Shown here: positions 61,584 to 64,000 of the stretch, one piece after another
Position numbering within the stretch: position 1 is the stretch's first letter
How the letters are laid out: the number at the start of each line of letters is the position of its first letter
DNA from: Pyrinomonadaceae bacterium
Lineage (GTDB): Bacteria > Acidobacteriota > Blastocatellia > Pyrinomonadales > Pyrinomonadaceae
Assembly (NCBI GenBank): GCA_030841105.1
Contig: JAVEDE010000028.1
Coordinates: 1-64,000 of the forward strand
DNA: 64,000 nt
Direction: 5' to 3'
Made by a program: the position numbers and the translations under genes
The notes under the pieces: generated by a model
The model's database searches: none
Seen by the model: only the letters and a program-made list of their open reading frames with translations
What the model was told of the DNA's origin: nothing

Positions 61584-63641
61584 ATGAGCGCGTCAACACG
61601 TCCAACCGCCACCACGCCGCCCGATGCGGAACTCGACCGCCTTTGCGTCAACACCATCCGCACGCTCTCGCTCGACGCCGTGCAACGCGCAGAGTCGGGT
61701 CACCCCGGCCTGCCGCTCGGCGCTGCGCCGATGGCCTACGTCCTGTGGACGCGTTTCCTCAGCCACAACCCGCGCAATCCGAAGTGGCAGAACCGCGACC
61801 GCTTCCTGCTCTCCGCCGGTCACGGCTCGATGCTCGTCTATTCGCTGCTGCACCTGACGGGCTACGATCTGCCGCTCGAAGAGTTGAAGAATTTCCGCCA
61901 GTGGGGATCGAAGACGGCCGGACACCCGGAAAACGTGCTCACGCCCGGCGTCGAGATCACGACGGGGCCGCTCGGCCAAGGCTTCGCCAACGGCGTCGGC
62001 ATGGCGATGGGCGCGGCGCACCTCGCCGCGAAGTTCAACCGCGAAGGCTTCCCCCTGATTGATCACTTCGTCTACTCAATCGTCTCCGACGGCGACTTGA
62101 TGGAGGGCGTGGCGAGTGAAGCAGCCTCGCTCGCAGGTCATCTCAAACTCGGCAAGCTCATCTACCTCTACGACGACAACCGCGTCACCATCGAGGGCTT
62201 CACCTCGCTCGCCTTCACCGAAGACGTGCCGAAGCGTTTCGACTCTTACGGCTGGCACACCATCACGGTTGAAGACGGCAACGACCTCGACGCCATCGAG
62301 CGCGCCATCCGCGCGGCGCAGGCCGAGACCAGGCGGCCGTCGCTCATCTCCGTCAAGACCGTCATCGGCTACGGCATGCCCGCGGCGGGAACGCGCAAGG
62401 CGCACTCGGACGCGCCCGGTGCGGAGGCCGTCAAGGAAACGAAATGCGCGCTCGGGTGGCCGGAGGACGCGGAAGAGTTTTACCTGCCCGCCGCCGCGCT
62501 CGCACACTTCCGCGCGGCGGTCGAACGCGGCGCGAGTCAGGAAGCGGAATGGAACGCGCTCGTCGCCCGCTACACGGACGCACACGCGGACGAGGGGCGC
62601 GCGTGGCGCGACTTGATGAGCAATGAGTTGCCCGCCGGTTGGGCGGACAAGTTGCCCGCGTTCACGGACGCGAAGCCGATGGCGACGCGCGTCGCTTCGG
62701 GCGAAGTGATCAACGCGCTCGCAGGCGTCCTGCCCGCGCTCATCGGCGGCTCGGCCGACCTCGGCGTCTCGAACAACACCGACATCAAAGAGGGCGGCAG
62801 TTTTCAGCCCGGCTCTTACGACGGCCGCATCCTTCATTTCGGAGTGCGCGAACACGCGATGGGTTCGACCATGACGGGCATCAGCTTGAACGGCGGTCTC
62901 ATCCCCTACGGCGGCACGTTCCTCACCTTCTCCGACTACATGAAGCCTGCCATTCGTCTCGCCGCGCTCTCCGAGGTGCAGGTCGTCTACGTCTTCACGC
63001 ACGACTCCATCGGCCTCGGCGAAGACGGCCCGACGCACCAGCCCGTCGAACACCTCGCGGGACTGCGCGCCATCCCGCACCTCTACGTCATTCGCCCCGC
63101 CGACCCGCACGAGACGCGCGAGGCTTGGCGCATCGCCATCGAACGACGCCACGCGCCGACCGCGCTCATCCTCACGCGCCAGAAAGTGCCCACGCTCGAT
63201 CAGGCGCGTTACAACTCGGCCGACGGCGCGCGGCGCGGCGCGTACATCCTCGCCGAAGCCGTGGACGATCGTGGACAGAACACGACGCCGCAACTCATCA
63301 TCATCGCCACCGGCTCGGAAGTCGCGCTCGCGCTCGAAGCGCGCGAGGAGTTGCAGCGCGGCGGAACGAGCGTGCGCGTCGTCTCGATGCCCTGCTGCGA
63401 GTTGTTCGACGAGCAGGACGAGAGCTACCGCGAAGAAGTTTTGCCCGCGGCCGTCACGGCGCGTCTCGCCGTCGAAGCGGGCGCGAGCCTCGGCTGGGCG
63501 CGTTACACCGGACTCGCGGGCGATTGCGTCTGTCTCGACCGCTTCGGCGCGTCCGCCCCCGGCGACGTGGCGCTCCGCAACCTCGGCTTCAACGTCGAGA
63601 ACGTGACGCAGAAGGCGCGCGACCTGCTGGCGCGCAAGTAA
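61584..63641 (+). CDS. tkt: Transketolase
   Basis: A 685-aa thiamine-diphosphate enzyme of the pentose phosphate pathway. N-terminal motifs include [37 protein letters not shown] and [16 protein letters not shown]; the ThDP/Mg motif is [20 protein letters not shown]. The pyrimidine domain has [29 protein letters not shown] and the C-terminal domain. It transfers two-carbon units. ATG 61584 is preferred over an upstream in-frame frame that has no conservation. It is followed by rpiB, another pentose phosphate gene. Confidence 0.96.
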   Translation: MSASTRPTATTPPDAELDRLCVNTIRTLSLDAVQRAESGHPGLPLGAAPMAYVLWTRFLSHNPRNPKWQNRDRFLLSAGHGSMLVYSLLHLTGYDLPLEELKNFRQWGSKTAGHPENVLTPGVEITTGPLGQGFANGVGMAMGAAHLAAKFNREGFPLIDHFVYSIVSDGDLMEGVASEAASLAGHLKLGKLIYLYDDNRVTIEGFTSLAFTEDVPKRFDSYGWHTITVEDGNDLDAIERAIRAAQAETRRPSLISVKTVIGYGMPAAGTRKAHSDAPGAEAVKETKCALGWPEDAEEFYLPAAALAHFRAAVERGASQEAEWNALVARYTDAHADEGRAWRDLMSNELPAGWADKLPAFTDAKPMATRVASGEVINALAGVLPALIGGSADLGVSNNTDIKEGGSFQPGSYDGRILHFGVREHAMGSTMTGISLNGGLIPYGGTFLTFSDYMKPAIRLAALSEVQVVYVFTHDSIGLGEDGPTHQPVEHLAGLRAIPHLYVIRPADPHETREAWRIAIERRHAPTALILTRQKVPTLDQARYNSADGARRGAYILAEAVDDRGQNTTPQLIIIATGSEVALALEAREELQRGGTSVRVVSMPCCELFDEQDESYREEVLPAAVTARLAVEAGASLGWARYTGLAGDCVCLDRFGASAPGDVALRNLGFNVENVTQKARDLLARK

Positions 63642-63683
63642 CGACAGTAACGACGGTAACGACAGTAACGACGGTAAACGACA
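63638..63683 (+). repeat. 9-nt tandem repeats starting at the tkt stop codon
   Basis: GTAACGACA, GTAACGACG, GTAACGACA, GTAACGACG and GTAAACGACA follow one another, and the first contains the tkt TAA (63639-63641). Two alternating 9-mers make an 18-nt higher-order unit. Confidence 0.9.
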
Positions 63684-63702
63684 GCGACGGGGTGAGGTGA
63701 AA

Positions 63703-64000
63703 ATGAAGATCGCCATCGGCGCGGATCACGGCGGCTTCCCGCTCAACGAACAGATCATCGCAATCCTCGACGGCGCGGGTCACGAACTCTTGGACTTCGG
63801 CACGCACGACGCCGCGCGCACCGACGACGATTACCCGGACTACGCCGTGCAGGTGGGCGAGGCTGTGCGAGATGGGCGCGCGGAGTGCGGCATCATCATC
63901 TGCGGCAGCGGCGTCGGCGCGTCGGTGGCGGCGAACAAACTGCGCGGCGTGCGCGCCGCCCTGTGCGGCGACACTTACTCGGCGCACCAGTCGCGCGAGC
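63703..64000 (+). CDS. rpiB: Ribose-5-phosphate isomerase B (partial)
   Basis: The first 99 codons are visible and run off the window. MKIAIGADHGGFPLNEQI is the typical RpiB/LacAB N-terminus, and IIICGSGVGASVAANKLRG contains the active-site cysteine (IICGSG). It interconverts ribose-5-phosphate and ribulose-5-phosphate. GAGGTG lies 4-5 nt before the ATG. The tkt-rpiB pair forms a pentose phosphate unit. Confidence 0.93.
   Translation, partial: MKIAIGADHGGFPLNEQIIAILDGAGHELLDFGTHDAARTDDDYPDYAVQVGEAVRDGRAECGIIICGSGVGASVAANKLRGVRAALCGDTYSAHQSRE

Overview
The window is GC-rich and densely coded, and comes from a diderm bacterium: it carries bamA, an ompH/skp-like gene, fabZ, lpxA, lpxI and lolCD homologues, so the cell has an LPS-type outer membrane. 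The mix of HEAT, TPR and CHAT proteins, secreted subtilases, large secreted hypotheticals and a DUF6289-like Cys-rich peptide fits Acidobacteriota, perhaps Blastocatellia. That lineage is an inference from gene content; there is no rRNA or other phylogenetic marker here. I saw no tRNA, rRNA, CRISPR array, insertion sequence or phage module.

Layout. 1-7.4 kb: a minus-strand redox/Fe-S block (Fe/Mn superoxide dismutase, PuuD-like membrane protein, [2Fe-2S] ferredoxin, A-type Fe-S carrier, Mrp ATPase), a divergent molybdopterin oxidoreductase, and two small exported Lsm-like paralogues. 7.7-17.8 kb: plus-strand HEAT-cyclophilin fusion, a degenerate M1 peptidase, a subtilase with a GIVVAS hexapeptide array, a membrane HD-GYP-GAF protein and a DUF4112 protein. 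17.9-22.3 kb: minus-strand thioredoxin-like protein, peroxiredoxin and PerR with a perfect PerR box, then an acyl-reductase-like SDR and PepA. 22.5-28.3 kb: UshA-like 5'-nucleotidase, TPR protein, DUF4440 protein, thioesterase and a second degenerate M1 protein. 28.4-50.5 kb: a long minus-strand run with an exported TPR-CHAT protein, lpxI, an S33 hydrolase, lpxA, fabZ, skp, bamA, clpC, lolD, lolC, a GT39-like membrane protein, a REC-HATPase regulator, a NodB deacetylase and a GNAT. 50.7-64 kb: plus-strand acyltransferase, two tiny conserved genes, M20 peptidase, era-prmA-rsmE, a Cys-rich peptide, a second subtilase, an RsbRD-like protein, transketolase and the start of rpiB.

The most unusual signal is not a protein. 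Thirteen intergenic inverted repeats, each built from degenerate 7-nt units, occur in the window (a fourteenth looks decayed). The unit differs between copies (GTGACAA, GTTTCAA, AGGGGAA, GCAGTAA, GGATGAG, GAATCGT, GGCGAGA types), but the architecture is constant. Every copy lies between two genes on the same strand, starts within about 15 nt of (or overlaps) the upstream stop codon, and has its G-initial, purine-rich arm on the 5' side. Eight end within about 20 nt of the next start codon, and most of those starts have a pyrimidine-rich TT-ATG leader in place of a Shine-Dalgarno. Separately, four genes (pepA, lpxA, the RsbRD-like gene, tkt) carry short tandem duplications that include or repeat their stop codon. 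All coordinates and motif calls come from reading the sequence; no database search or folding program was run.
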